From NCBI GenBank assembly GCA_049299895.1, contig JBAQYF010000006.1, forward strand, positions 1-64,000: a DNA stretch of 64,000 bases, written 5' to 3'. This DNA is from CAIYYO01 sp049299895. GTDB taxonomy: Archaea; Altiarchaeota; Altiarchaeia; IMC4; QMZM01. The notes below the pieces were generated by a model, which was not told the origin of the DNA, did not search any database, and saw nothing but the letters and a program-made list of their open reading frames with translations. Positions 31,955 to 40,939 of the stretch are shown piece by piece. Position numbers and translations under genes: made by a program. Position 1 is the stretch's first letter. Every line of letters begins with the position of its first letter.

Positions 31955-34252
31955 CTACAGAGGTCTTGCCTTCCCCGGATATGTGATTTGTAGAAGGATA
32001 GGAGTAGTTGTAGTGGTCGTTGTAGTCGTCGTAGTGGGCACATATCCTGATCTTACCTCGATCGTCCTCGCCTTTCCGTTATCTGTCTCCCCGTCATTTC
32101 CTGCATGGTCTACTGCGCGGCCGTAGTATGCATATGTGCCGTTTGAAAGATTTTCCATGAGGGCGTAGAACCCCCATTTGACCGGATAGCCGTCAGATGC
32201 GTATTTCTGGAACTCCGAGACATATTGCAGTCTGATCTCTTCTGCACTTAGCGCCCTAGTATACATCTTTACTTCGTCTATGTCTCCTATGAAATAATTC
32301 CCTGCGTCGCTCCCGCCTATCACCAGATTTGCTCCCGAGTCAGTGTTCCAAGGCCCCTGATATGAGGTTGACACAAGTTCCCGGTCGACCCACAACGAGA
32401 TGAGAGTGCTATTTCTAACTAGTACTATCTGATGCCACTTACCGTCAGTTATGCGTTTTTCATCATATAACGAATGCCTGCTTAACTCCCATTCGCTTAT
32501 GCCCGGACCATAATCTGTAAACACTCCATATGCCTGCCCATCACTTAACGCAATACCATACCACTGATAGGGATAACCGGAATTACGCTTTGACATAATC
32601 TCCCTAAAGCCCTCGCTATTATCCGTCCTGATCCACGCACTGATTGTTGCAGGACGAGCACCTAATAACAGACTTGGGGATGACTGGGCAGATACGTAGG
32701 ATGAGCCGTCAAAGCGCATGCATCCCCCGAATCTGCATTCAGGTATCCATGATCCGGAGTGTATTTGCCCGTCGTTTCCGTAGCTGGAAATATCCACTGC
32801 TTTTGTTTCACTTTCTCCTATTCTTTGTTCGTTATTGAGGTTTAAGCCCAGCACAAGGGAGCGATTGTAGAATGTGCATTGTTCGCCATTCCAGTTAAAT
32901 GTAAAACTGCCCAGGTCGCTCTCATTCATGGTTATGTTGGCCTCTGCATAGCTGTACTGGGTGATTGACCCGTTCGCAAGTGTCGGCGCAGTGTAGGCGA
33001 TTGCAACGGTCTTATTGACCTGTAACGTACGGGCGGAGTCATTATCCGTCCGATCGGCGTTTCCTGCAAGATCATGCGCCCTGCCATAATAAGTGTGTAA
33101 GCCATTTAGAACGTCCTTTACCTTCAGGGAAAAACGCCATTCGATAGAATCCTGAAGTGAGTATTTACAGAATTCAGACAGGTACTGTAAGCTGATCTCT
33201 TCGTCAGTTAACGCCCTTGTGTATATCTTTACTTCGTCTATGTCTCCTATAAAATAATTCCCTGTGTCGCTCCCGCCTATCACCAGATTTGCTCCCGAGT
33301 CAGTGTTCCAAGGCCCCTGATATGAGGTTGACACAAGTTCCCGGTCGACCCACAACGAGATGAGAGTGTTATCTCTGGTTAGTACTATCTGATGCCATCT
33401 ACCATCGGTTATGCGTTTTTCATCGTAAAGCGAATGCCTGTTTAACTCCCATTCGCTTATGCCCGGACCATAATCTGTAAACACTCCATATGCCTGCCCA
33501 TCACTTAACGCAATACCATACCACTGATAGGGATAACCAGAATTACGCTTTGACACGATTTCCCGGAAACCTGCGCTGGAGTTGGTCCTGATCCATGCAG
33601 TTATGGTAGCGGGTCTTGCTCCTAACTGGAGACTTTCTGAACTGGGTATCCTCACGTAGCTGTTTCCATCAAACCGCAGGCAGCCATTAAATTTTCCCTG
33701 CTCGGTCCATTCGGCCCCATAGATTGTTCCGTTGTTGCCGTATTTCGACACGTCGATTGTATGGTTTGCATCCTCGTCAATGGATGGATTGTTGTTGTAG
33801 TTTTGAGATAGTGCAAGAGAGCGATCGTAGAAAAAGTAATCCACGCCATTCCAGTTTAGCTTGTAGGAGTCGAGATCTTCTGCTTGTATTGACGCGTTTA
33901 TTTCTATCCAGCTCTCAGTAGTCGTTGTGTTGTCTTCGGGCGTCGGATCAATAAAGGAGATGGCCGGCCCTTCGTACGAAAAGGTAAAAAATTCATCATA
34001 ATCTTCCGGATCATTTGCCGGAACTATCATGTTTGTAATTTCTGATTCTACCGTCTCATTAATCCCCCCGGGAATGTTCCCTGCTACGATCGGCTCAATT
34101 ATATTCATGCGGTAGAATGAGCTTAACGTGCTGAAGAGGTCGGTATTTTGCGCCGTTACCAAAGTCGCATATAGTAATATGATGATTATTATCCCCAATA
34201 CACCTAAACGTTTACCGGCCACCTTACGCATTTTACCTGTTGCACTACTCAT
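31955..34252 (-). CDS. Surface protein with two LamG domains (N-terminal part)
   Basis: A 765-residue open frame with an N-terminal signal/anchor helix (RLGVLGIIIIILLYATLVTAQ), two concanavalin-A-like LamG domains (about residues 155-355 and 480-680; signatures GRWHQIVLTRDNTLISLWVD and FIGDIDEVKIYTRAL), each preceded by a short strand module (LDSYKLNWNGVDYFFYDRSLALSQN), and a Thr linker. The frame breaks just after the Thr linker near 31985-32040, and the protein continues in the frame ending at 30435, giving an original length near 1,260 residues. LamG domains commonly bind glycans or cell surfaces. The same WNG-plus-LamG module opens the giant protein at 40940. Confidence 0.8.
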   Translation of the reverse strand: MSSATGKMRKVAGKRLGVLGIIIIILLYATLVTAQNTDLFSTLSSFYRMNIIEPIVAGNIPGGINETVESEITNMIVPANDPEDYDEFFTFSYEGPAISFIDPTPEDNTTTTESWIEINASIQAEDLDSYKLNWNGVDYFFYDRSLALSQNYNNNPSIDEDANHTIDVSKYGNNGTIYGAEWTEQGKFNGCLRFDGNSYVRIPSSESLQLGARPATITAWIRTNSSAGFREIVSKRNSGYPYQWYGIALSDGQAYGVFTDYGPGISEWELNRHSLYDEKRITDGRWHQIVLTRDNTLISLWVDRELVSTSYQGPWNTDSGANLVIGGSDTGNYFIGDIDEVKIYTRALTDEEISLQYLSEFCKYSLQDSIEWRFSLKVKDVLNGLHTYYGRAHDLAGNADRTDNDSARTLQVNKTVAIAYTAPTLANGSITQYSYAEANITMNESDLGSFTFNWNGEQCTFYNRSLVLGLNLNNEQRIGESETKAVDISSYGNDGQIHSGSWIPECRFGGCMRFDGSSYVSAQSSPSLLLGARPATISAWIRTDNSEGFREIMSKRNSGYPYQWYGIALSDGQAYGVFTDYGPGISEWELSRHSLYDEKRITDGKWHQIVLVRNSTLISLWVDRELVSTSYQGPWNTDSGANLVIGGSDAGNYFIGDIDEVKMYTRALSAEEIRLQYVSEFQKYASDGYPVKWGFYALMENLSNGTYAYYGRAVDHAGNDGETDNGKARTIEVRSGYVPTTTTTTTTTTTPILLQITYPGKARPL
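32255..33560 (-). repeat. Near-identical internal LamG DNA repeat
   Basis: Bases ~32255-32600 and ~33215-33560 encode the core of the two LamG domains and are almost identical at DNA level, with shared blocks such as CGCTCCCGCCTATCACCAG and CAAGTTCCCGGTCGACCCAC. Outside these blocks the two modules differ clearly. That pattern points to recent duplication or gene conversion rather than slow divergence. Confidence 0.8.
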
Positions 34253-34305
34253 TTTTTTGCGCCGTTTCCATAGTATTTTACTTCGAGCATATAAATCATC
34301 CCGGG

Positions 34306-34378
34306 ATGGAGTGCATCGCTTAAAGTGGACAGGTAGTTAAGCTTTTGTTTGAAAAATATTTTTAAGGGGCGTACTCAA
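34306..34378 (+). repeat. Copy 2 of the palindromic element (HxlR tail)
   Basis: This reads as the last codons of HxlR (GVHRLKWTGS-stop; the functional gene has GVRPLKWTGS-stop) followed by the same downstream bases as at 60-127, in inverted orientation to that copy. GAGTGC and GTACTC plus CTTAAA and TTTAAG near the two ends form an imperfect palindrome. No HxlR coding sequence precedes it, only bases unrelated to the regulator. Confidence 0.6.
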
Positions 34379-34578
34379 AGATCAGCTACCTGCCGCCCAA
34401 TGAGTACGAAAAACGCGCAAATTTAAGTGCGAAAGTAGCTTAACTTAACGGACACACAAAGGAGTTCACTCCAATATGGGGTCTACCGACCCCATGAACG
34501 CATCTACCAACCAAACCAAACACACTTTCTTATTTTTTCCCCGCTCTCTCCATATCATCTTAGAGTATCTATGAGAAT
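34379..34578. other. Non-coding gap with a GGGGTC hairpin
   Basis: No gene is seen. ATGGGGTC-tacc-GACCCCAT (34476-34495) is a perfect 8-bp hairpin of the type also present at 22582 and 60132. GGAG-ttca-CTCC (34461-34472) lies just before it. The NurA promoter is probably within 34500-34560, where A/T-rich sequence precedes the start. Confidence 0.4.
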
Positions 34579-35610
34579 ATGGATCCAATGCGTCATTATT
34601 CCATCTGGCTGGAGAAGTACGGCAAAAGCCGGGACATTATCCTTGGTAACCTGCAGGGCTACAAGAGGGATATAGACTCGGTCAGATCCAATATAGGCGA
34701 CAAGAACCTTATTTCCCCAATTAAAGGAGATGCGCCGGAGATAAAGGCCAGGATGTGCTTTGTCGACGGCGGCGAGGGCATGAAGGAGTTATTGGGGGCA
34801 TCTATCTATTTTATCAGGGCGTCCGCTCTTGTCCTGGACAAGACGGGCGACACCGTGGGGGAAAAATTCGTGCGGGACCTCGACATGGGGATCCTGGAAT
34901 ACGATGATTATACGAAGGAGAGGATCGAGTTCCTGCGTTCCATGCTGGAGTACGACGTCGCGGAGAGGTGTATCGAGGAGCATTCCCCGGAGTATGTTTT
35001 CATGGACGGCTCCTTGTATGTTAATTTTAAAAAGAGGCCCGTCGACTGCGATGAGTACATTCTCTGCCGGAAGAAGTTCACCCGGCTCCTGAAATTGGCC
35101 AAGAGCAAAGGCGTGCACATCTGCGGGGTATCGGAGGATTCCCGTTCCAGGTTGTTCATCCAGTTCCTTGCGAGCAAATACAATATGAAGTTCCCGCATT
35201 TCATGACGGATTCCTCGCTTTTGCGCATGATCTCCCGGAACACGAAATACAGGACTATCGAGTTTACGCCTAATTCGAAATTCGAGTCCAACGGGGATGC
35301 TAATAGCACGTTGTCGGTCTCTTTTCCAACTGTTTACCTGCAGCCGACCGAGGTTTCCAATCCGCTGAGAATAGACGTCCCTTCCTGGGAGAAGGATTTT
35401 GACAAAATAATAAGCCTCATAATGCAGCTATCAAAGGGGAGCAAACAGTACGGCTACCCGATGCCCCTTTATCTTGCCCACCTGGACGCGCGCATAGAGC
35501 AGAAGCATGCGGACTGGAGCACGACGCAGTTGATACATTATCTGTCCAAGAACGATCCGGAGCTCTACGAGACCATCCTCCGGGAAAGAAGGCATGCATA
35601 CAGGCCTTAG
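34579..35610 (+). CDS. nurA: NurA-family 5'-3' nuclease
   Basis: A 343-residue NurA nuclease, which with the HerA helicase and Mre11-Rad50 resects DNA ends for recombination. Conserved features: FVDGGEGMKELLGASIYFIRA (first metal-binding Asp), EYVFMDGSLY (second Asp), HICGVSEDSRSR, HFMTDSSLL and a closing YPMPLYLAHLDARIEQKH motif with the catalytic Asp/His. Length is normal. HerA, Mre11 and Rad50 are not in this window, so the usual gene cluster is broken up here. ATG 34579 lies close to the predicted promoter. Confidence 0.93.
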   Translation: MDPMRHYSIWLEKYGKSRDIILGNLQGYKRDIDSVRSNIGDKNLISPIKGDAPEIKARMCFVDGGEGMKELLGASIYFIRASALVLDKTGDTVGEKFVRDLDMGILEYDDYTKERIEFLRSMLEYDVAERCIEEHSPEYVFMDGSLYVNFKKRPVDCDEYILCRKKFTRLLKLAKSKGVHICGVSEDSRSRLFIQFLASKYNMKFPHFMTDSSLLRMISRNTKYRTIEFTPNSKFESNGDANSTLSVSFPTVYLQPTEVSNPLRIDVPSWEKDFDKIISLIMQLSKGSKQYGYPMPLYLAHLDARIEQKHADWSTTQLIHYLSKNDPELYETILRERRHAYRP

Positions 35611-35664
35611 CCTCATTTGGATAAACGTATTTATAGGAGGCCACTTATTATGTAAACAGGAGAA

Positions 35665-36651
35665 ATGGCCAAATACCGGGTAGCTGCTTTTTCGGCGACC
35701 AAATATGAGATAGCATCGGAGGTCAGGGATATTTCCAGTCCGCAGGGGATAAAAGAATTTCTGGGGAAATATTCCGTGACCTGGCTTGACTGCACCAATG
35801 CAAGCGTAGCTGAAATAGCGGAAATAGGGGAGATCTTCGGATTCCACAGGCTCTGTCTTGAGGACTGTTCCAAGTTCCCGCAGAGGCCTAAAGTAAACGA
35901 CTACGGGGACTATTTTTATATGGTGATACGGGAGATAGAGTATCATAAAGACGTGCACTCCCATCAGATCAGCATGTTCGTCGGAAAGAATTATGTCGTG
36001 ACAATAAGGGAAAAGCAGGACAAACTCCTTGACTCCCTGTTCGAAAGAATCGCCCAAAAGAGCCCCAGGCTGCAGGACAAAGGCTCGGATTATCTGTGCT
36101 ATGCCATATCGGATCAGGTGATCGAGGGATACGCCCCCATATTGGACATAATAGAAGATGAGATAGAAGCCATAGAAAAAGAGATCCTTGGAACGACTTC
36201 GAAGGAGACGCTTAGGAGGATATTCAAGCTCAAAAAGGACCTCCTGTTGTTGAGGAAGATAATCATACCCACGAGGGAGATGCTCATCTACTTTGAGAGG
36301 GAGGATCTCCCGAATATGTCCGACAAGTCGAGGATATACTTCCGCGACGCGTACGATAACATCGTCGGCAGCATGGAGCTGATAGACACCTACAGGGAGA
36401 TAACCAGCGGAGTGATAGAGTCTTATCTTTCTACCTTGTCCAATAACATAAACAGCGTAGTCAAGGTCCTGACGGTGCTTGCGTCCCTCGCTCTTATACC
36501 GACGCTGATTGCCAGTATCTACGGCATGAACGTCGATTTCCCGGAAAAAGACGTGCTCGGAGGCAGGAACACGTATTATCTGGCTTTGACGCTCATGCTG
36601 TTAACGACCGGGTTTATGCTCTATTATTTCAAGAAAAAGGAGTATATTTGA
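35665..36651 (+). CDS. corA: CorA-family magnesium/divalent cation channel
   Basis: A 328-residue CorA protein: an N-terminal alpha/beta cytoplasmic domain (LGKYSVTWLDCTNAS then RLCLEDCSKFPQRPKVNDYGDYFYMVIRE), a long stalk of helices, and two C-terminal membrane helices with the pore motif IYGMNVDFP between them, ending MLLTTGFMLYYFKKKEYI. It is a homopentameric inner-membrane channel for Mg2+ (or Co2+/Ni2+). It lies 54 bases after nurA, same strand. Confidence 0.96.
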   Translation: MAKYRVAAFSATKYEIASEVRDISSPQGIKEFLGKYSVTWLDCTNASVAEIAEIGEIFGFHRLCLEDCSKFPQRPKVNDYGDYFYMVIREIEYHKDVHSHQISMFVGKNYVVTIREKQDKLLDSLFERIAQKSPRLQDKGSDYLCYAISDQVIEGYAPILDIIEDEIEAIEKEILGTTSKETLRRIFKLKKDLLLLRKIIIPTREMLIYFEREDLPNMSDKSRIYFRDAYDNIVGSMELIDTYREITSGVIESYLSTLSNNINSVVKVLTVLASLALIPTLIASIYGMNVDFPEKDVLGGRNTYYLALTLMLLTTGFMLYYFKKKEYI

Positions 36652-36654
36652 CGG

Positions 36655-37236
36655 CTACTCTTTTTTTGCCTTGACCCTGGCCGCGACCCATTTTATCGCA
36701 TCCATCTCCCTTTTTCTCCCGTAGGCTAAAAGGAACAATAGGAGCAGCACGGACAATACCTCAAGGGGGGTCCTCATGGGGAGAAGGTTTAAAGTGACAA
36801 TAAGCCAGAAGGCATCCCCGATAACTACGCCGATTGCTATGAACAATATGGCCCCGGTCCGTTTGATCTTCAGGACATACGCAAACAGCACGGCCCAGAA
36901 TATCCCGACAAGGAACGTTAGGACGGAGAGTGCCAGGTAGAATCCAAGTTGTCCCAGCCTCTGTTCGAATGCTTCCTGTATCTCGTCCCCGAAGCTTATG
37001 ACGTCCGCGGCCTTCTTGTGGGTTATCTTCGAGAACTTGCAAAATATCCCCTGCGCATAATATTTCCGGTAGTGGCCCCCGTATTCCAAAGCCCAGAATA
37101 TGATAGGGAGAGGCGCAATGTATACCAGGGAGAGATAGACGTATACCCATCCGGGCGTAAGATGCAGCGCGTTCAGGGCGTACGGTATGGCAACGACAGG
37201 CCCGAAGAGGTATGCGAGCAGGATGAAATTCAACAT
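36655..37236 (-). CDS. Putative small multi-drug export protein (COG2426)
   Basis: A 193-residue membrane protein with about four to five helices (LLAYLFGPVVAIPYALNALHL; WVYVYLSLVYIAPLPIIFWAL; FYLALSVLTFLVGIFWAVLFAYVL; AILFIAIGVVIGDAFWLIVTL). The pattern matches the Sm_multidrug_ex/COG2426 family, whose transport role is only a prediction. It is convergent with corA (4-base gap) and follows the signal peptidase gene on the minus strand by 4 bases, so may share its transcript. Confidence 0.78.
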   Translation of the reverse strand: MLNFILLAYLFGPVVAIPYALNALHLTPGWVYVYLSLVYIAPLPIIFWALEYGGHYRKYYAQGIFCKFSKITHKKAADVISFGDEIQEAFEQRLGQLGFYLALSVLTFLVGIFWAVLFAYVLKIKRTGAILFIAIGVVIGDAFWLIVTLNLLPMRTPLEVLSVLLLLFLLAYGRKREMDAIKWVAARVKAKKE

Positions 37237-37240
37237 AACA

Positions 37241-38086
37241 CTACCCCTGTCCCAGAAGCATGAATGGGATGCCCAATACCAGACCGAATACCCGGTTTAG
37301 TACGAGCTTCAGCCAGCCCAGGTATGGGACGCGTATCCATCCCCTTGCCAGTATCTGCTGGTCGGTGACCGGCAATATTCCCCCGCATTGATCCGTGCCC
37401 CGGTTGTTGTCCCCCTTTGTGATATACAGCCGGAAGCTGTCTCCAGAGGGGAAGCTTCTGTACGCGCACCCACTGGATCCTTTCTGGCAGCTCTTTATAT
37501 AGGGTATGAATTTTGATTCGAAATCCTTTTGCGTGTAGCAGTCAAGCGTCCCTGAAACGTCGTATACCCTGCCTTCGCGCACGTCTACTACGCCCACGAC
37601 CCGGTGGATGATGGGTTCGCTGCCGGAAACCCTCCGGTCCCGGACATATATCACGACGTCGCCCACTTTTGTCTGCTGGAATATGGGAAGGACCGTTCCT
37701 GCTCCGTCGGGGGTTATGACGAGGACCATGTCGCCCACCGAGAAACCGCTTTTCAGGGGGAACTTGTCGATGTCCGCTTCCGGTATCTTATCCGCCACCC
37801 AGTTACGCCAGTTATTGCCTGAATCATATTTGCAGCGGCCTTCCAGGAGCACGGGCCAGACGGATTCTGCGAACCTGTAACTTATGGAGCCGATGACGTC
37901 GTCTTCGTGTATCATGCTGCATGAGACGACGGCAACTATCGGAACGGGCATGTGGGCGCCGAGCAAAAGCTGTAGTACTGTGAGTATGATCAGAAGTGTG
38001 AGCAGTACTTCGAGTATCTCCCTCCAGAGCGGCTTGGAATCATCATCCGCATCCGAGTCATTCAAGTAATCTCCCAAGCCTTTCAT
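37241..38086 (-). CDS. Signal peptidase I-like protein, copy 2
   Basis: A 281-residue S26-family signal peptidase with one N-terminal membrane helix (EVLLTLLIILTVLQLLLGAHMPVPIVAVVS). The nucleophile motif is VVSCSMIHEDD (S-x-S-M becomes S-C-S-M), PIIHRVVGVVDV carries the second active-site region, and TKGDNNRGTDQCG is the GDN box. Between them lies an insert of ~100 residues with four Cys that bacterial enzymes lack. It and the paralogue at 38149 are tandem duplicates. They would remove signal peptides from the many exported proteins encoded here. Confidence 0.88.
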   Translation of the reverse strand: MKGLGDYLNDSDADDDSKPLWREILEVLLTLLIILTVLQLLLGAHMPVPIVAVVSCSMIHEDDVIGSISYRFAESVWPVLLEGRCKYDSGNNWRNWVADKIPEADIDKFPLKSGFSVGDMVLVITPDGAGTVLPIFQQTKVGDVVIYVRDRRVSGSEPIIHRVVGVVDVREGRVYDVSGTLDCYTQKDFESKFIPYIKSCQKGSSGCAYRSFPSGDSFRLYITKGDNNRGTDQCGGILPVTDQQILARGWIRVPYLGWLKLVLNRVFGLVLGIPFMLLGQG

Positions 38087-38148
38087 CTTATGCCGTGTAA
38101 AGAGAACGATATAATCTATTAGTCAGCCCCTCATAAAAAGAAAAGAGC

Positions 38149-39024
38149 CTAGAAGAGGTTTGGAACACCCAGCAATCCGAGGAATCGTCCCAGGATTATC
38201 TTGAACCATCCTACGTAGGGGATGCGCCAAAAGCCCCGCGCAACCACTTGCGCGTCCGTTACAGGGAGCATGCTACGGTAATAGCCGCCCCTGCACTGGT
38301 CCGATACCTGGTTATTGTCTCCTTTCGTTATGTAAAAGGAGTAGTTTGCGCCCTTGGGGTAATCCCTGTACGGGCAGCTTGCTTTTCCTTCCTGGCAGGA
38401 CGAAACATATGGGATGAACGTATTCTGGAAGTTCTCTTTTGTAAAACAGTCAAGCGTCCCCTCGACGCTGGAAACATTGCCTCCGGAAACTTTGACCAGG
38501 CCGACCACCCGGTGTATTATCGGCTCATTTGCTACCGCATTCTTGTCTATCCTGTAGATGACAACGTCGCCTAATCTTGGCGCAGAGAACAGGGGGATTA
38601 TCGTTCCAGTCCCGTCGGGAGTTATGACGAGTATCATATCCCCCACAGAAAAGCCGCTCTTCAGGGGGAAGGAATCTATGTTTGCGCCAGGCACCCGATT
38701 GGTTATCCAGTCACGCCAGCCGGAACTTGCGTCATAGCCGCAGGGACCGTCCAGGAGAACTGGCCAGACCAGTTGGGAGATCCCCTGGGAGACTGCGCCG
38801 ATCACGTCGTCCTGGTGCAGCATGCTGCATGAGACGACGGCGACCAGGGGAACCGTCATGTGCGCACCGAAGAGGAGTTGTAGGACGATTATGATTACTG
38901 CCAGGGTCGCAAGAACCTCTAAGATGTCCCTCCACCAGGGCATGTCTTTTTCTTCTTTTTTTGCAGGGGGTTTTTCTTCCTTCCCGGCGCGCGCGCCGCC
39001 CTTTTTCTTCTTCATTGACGCCAC
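38149..39024 (-). CDS. Signal peptidase I-like protein, copy 1
   Basis: A 291-residue paralogue of the neighbour at 37241: basic Lys-rich N-terminus, membrane helix (DILEVLATLAVIIIVLQLLFGAHMTVPLVA), VVSCSMLHQDDVIG catalytic motif, PIIHRVVGLVKV, and FYITKGDNNQVSDQCRGG. The Cys-rich insert (SGWRDWITNRVPGANIDSFPLKSGFSVGD and later CFTKENFQN/CQEGKASCPYRDYP) is conserved between the copies. The two genes are separated by 62 bases on the same strand. Two tandem copies suggest division of substrates or gene dosage for heavy secretion. Confidence 0.88.
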   Translation of the reverse strand: MASMKKKKGGARAGKEEKPPAKKEEKDMPWWRDILEVLATLAVIIIVLQLLFGAHMTVPLVAVVSCSMLHQDDVIGAVSQGISQLVWPVLLDGPCGYDASSGWRDWITNRVPGANIDSFPLKSGFSVGDMILVITPDGTGTIIPLFSAPRLGDVVIYRIDKNAVANEPIIHRVVGLVKVSGGNVSSVEGTLDCFTKENFQNTFIPYVSSCQEGKASCPYRDYPKGANYSFYITKGDNNQVSDQCRGGYYRSMLPVTDAQVVARGFWRIPYVGWFKIILGRFLGLLGVPNLF

Positions 39025-39085
39025 AATCCTACCGCACCTATTTATGAATTTGAATAATGAATATATTATAAGCCAACGGCAATAA

Positions 39086-40234
39086 ATGAGGGAAATGATG
39101 GATTATGCACCTAGGATGTCCCGGATAAAAGAATCAACGACCTTCAAATACTCTGCGCTCGCAAGAAAACCGGGGGTAATAGACCTCACCATAGGCAGGA
39201 CAAATTTCGACACCCCTAAAGCGATAAAGGATGCCGCAAAGAGGGCGCTGGACGAAGGCAAAGTCAACTACACGCCGACAAAAGGCATACCTGAGCTCCG
39301 GGAGAGGATAGCAGAAAAGCTGCGCGACGTAAACGGCATGCAGGGCATAGACAAGGAGAACGTCCTAGTATCCGCGGGCGCAAAGCAGCTCATATTCGAA
39401 GCGGTCCTCGCAATCGTCGGGGAAGGAGACACCGTCGCGATACCCGACCCCTCCTGGGTAAGCTACGAATCGATAGTCGAGTTCGCGGGAGGAAAGATCG
39501 CCTGGCTCCCGCTTAACCCGGAACGAGGATTTATCCCGCAGGAAAACTTTCTCTCAGCGCTCGAAAACTCCAAGCCCAAACTGATATTCCTTAATTCTCC
39601 CAGCAACCCGACAGGGGCAGTATACCCCCAGAAAGTCATCAGGCAGATAGTGGACATCGCCGAAAGAAAACAATCCTGGCTGTTATCCGACGAGATATAC
39701 GAAGAGATCATATACGAAGGAGAGCACTACTCGGCAGGCAGCATATCGGATAAATGCATCGTCATAAACGGCTACTCCAAGAACTGCTCCATGACGGGCT
39801 GGCGCCTCGGGTACGCCGCATCAAAGAACAAGGAAGTTTTGGAGAAGATGAACGCGATACAGGAGCAGTCGGTATCCTGCGCAACCTCCTTCGTACAGTA
39901 CGGAGGCATCGCCGCATACACCAGGGAAGCGCGCAAAGAGACGCTTGCGATGAGGGAGGAACTGCGCAAGAGAAGGGACCACCTGACGCAGCGCCTGTCC
40001 GGGATAGAGAACTGCATATGCATAAAGCCCTCGGGCGCATTCTATGTGTTCCCGTGCTTCGGAGACGTCGACGATGTCAAACTTGCGGACCGACTGATAG
40101 ACGCGGGCGTCGCAACCGTTCCAGGCAGCCCGTTCGGCACAAAGGGCAGGGGATGCCTCAGGCTCTCATACGGAGCCTCCGACATAGGACAGATAGACGA
40201 AGCGATAGAGCGGATGAAAAAAGTCATACACTGA
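39086..40234 (+). CDS. Class I/II aminotransferase (AspB-like)
   Basis: A 382-residue PLP-dependent transaminase of the aspartate aminotransferase fold-I family. Visible are LTIGRTNFDTPKAIKDA, the YTPTKGIPELRERIAEKL segment, FLNSPSNPTGAVYP (Asn binding PLP), DEIYEEIIYEG (Asp), the catalytic Lys in INGYSKNCSMTGWRLGY, and a C-terminal LRLSYGASD with the substrate-carboxylate Arg. The substrate could be aspartate, aromatic or branched-chain amino acids. ATG 39086 is used; the nearby MMDYAPRM is an alternative. It precedes the DUF116 gene by 4 bases. Confidence 0.95.
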   Translation: MREMMDYAPRMSRIKESTTFKYSALARKPGVIDLTIGRTNFDTPKAIKDAAKRALDEGKVNYTPTKGIPELRERIAEKLRDVNGMQGIDKENVLVSAGAKQLIFEAVLAIVGEGDTVAIPDPSWVSYESIVEFAGGKIAWLPLNPERGFIPQENFLSALENSKPKLIFLNSPSNPTGAVYPQKVIRQIVDIAERKQSWLLSDEIYEEIIYEGEHYSAGSISDKCIVINGYSKNCSMTGWRLGYAASKNKEVLEKMNAIQEQSVSCATSFVQYGGIAAYTREARKETLAMREELRKRRDHLTQRLSGIENCICIKPSGAFYVFPCFGDVDDVKLADRLIDAGVATVPGSPFGTKGRGCLRLSYGASDIGQIDEAIERMKKVIH

Positions 40235-40238
40235 AAGG

Positions 40239-40925
40239 ATGGATCTATTCTCGGACGAATTACTCAAGAACATCGGGCTTGTGTCGGTAATAACCGTCGT
40301 ATCGTTAATAGCCCTGCTTGTTATAGCCCTCGTCCTGACTTACCTCATGTTCCGGAACACAAAGATCATAAAGTTCATAAACAACCGGGTAAGCAGCATC
40401 GTCCTAAAAATCCTTCTGACGATACAGGACCTGTTATACATGCCGGCAAAGAAGATAATAATCATGGCCGGCGGAAACGACATGATGATAGATGCGGTCG
40501 GGACCGAGATGAGGAACATCCTCTTCAAGAACGCGTTCTCCCAAGTACCGTACAGCGAGCGCATAATAGTGATACCTCAATGCCTGCGTAGCATGGAATG
40601 CCCGGCCAAGTTCAACTCGGTCGAAGGCGCAAGATGCCTGGAATGCGGGAAGTGCAAGATAAAGGAGATATCAAAGAAAGCAAAAGAGCTCGGCTACATC
40701 GGAACATTCATCGCCCCGGGCAGCAGCTTTATCACGAGGATAGTAAAGAAGACCAAACCAAAAGCCTTGATAGGACTGGGCTGCCCCTACGAAGTGAACC
40801 TCGGGCTTCTGGCGGTTTCGAGCAAAGGTATACCATGCCAGGGCGTGACGCTCCTGACGAACGGCTGCGTGACGACGGACGTGGATTTGAATGCAGTGTT
40901 TGAGACGATGGAATTGTTGAAGTGA
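40239..40925 (+). CDS. DUF116 family membrane-anchored Cys protein
   Basis: A 228-residue protein: one N-terminal membrane helix (VSVITVVSLIALLVIALVLTYLMF), then the DUF116 domain with IPQCLRSMECPAKFNS, GARCLECGKCKIKEI and GLGCPYEVNLG, giving clustered Cys residues that may bind metal or a Fe-S cluster. DUF116 proteins occur in archaea and anaerobic bacteria and have no assigned reaction. It starts 4 bases after the aminotransferase stop, so the two are one operon, which hints at an amino-acid or cofactor context. Confidence 0.88.
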   Translation: MDLFSDELLKNIGLVSVITVVSLIALLVIALVLTYLMFRNTKIIKFINNRVSSIVLKILLTIQDLLYMPAKKIIIMAGGNDMMIDAVGTEMRNILFKNAFSQVPYSERIIVIPQCLRSMECPAKFNSVEGARCLECGKCKIKEISKKAKELGYIGTFIAPGSSFITRIVKKTKPKALIGLGCPYEVNLGLLAVSSKGIPCQGVTLLTNGCVTTDVDLNAVFETMELLK

Positions 40926-40939
40926 ATGATTATCGTTCC

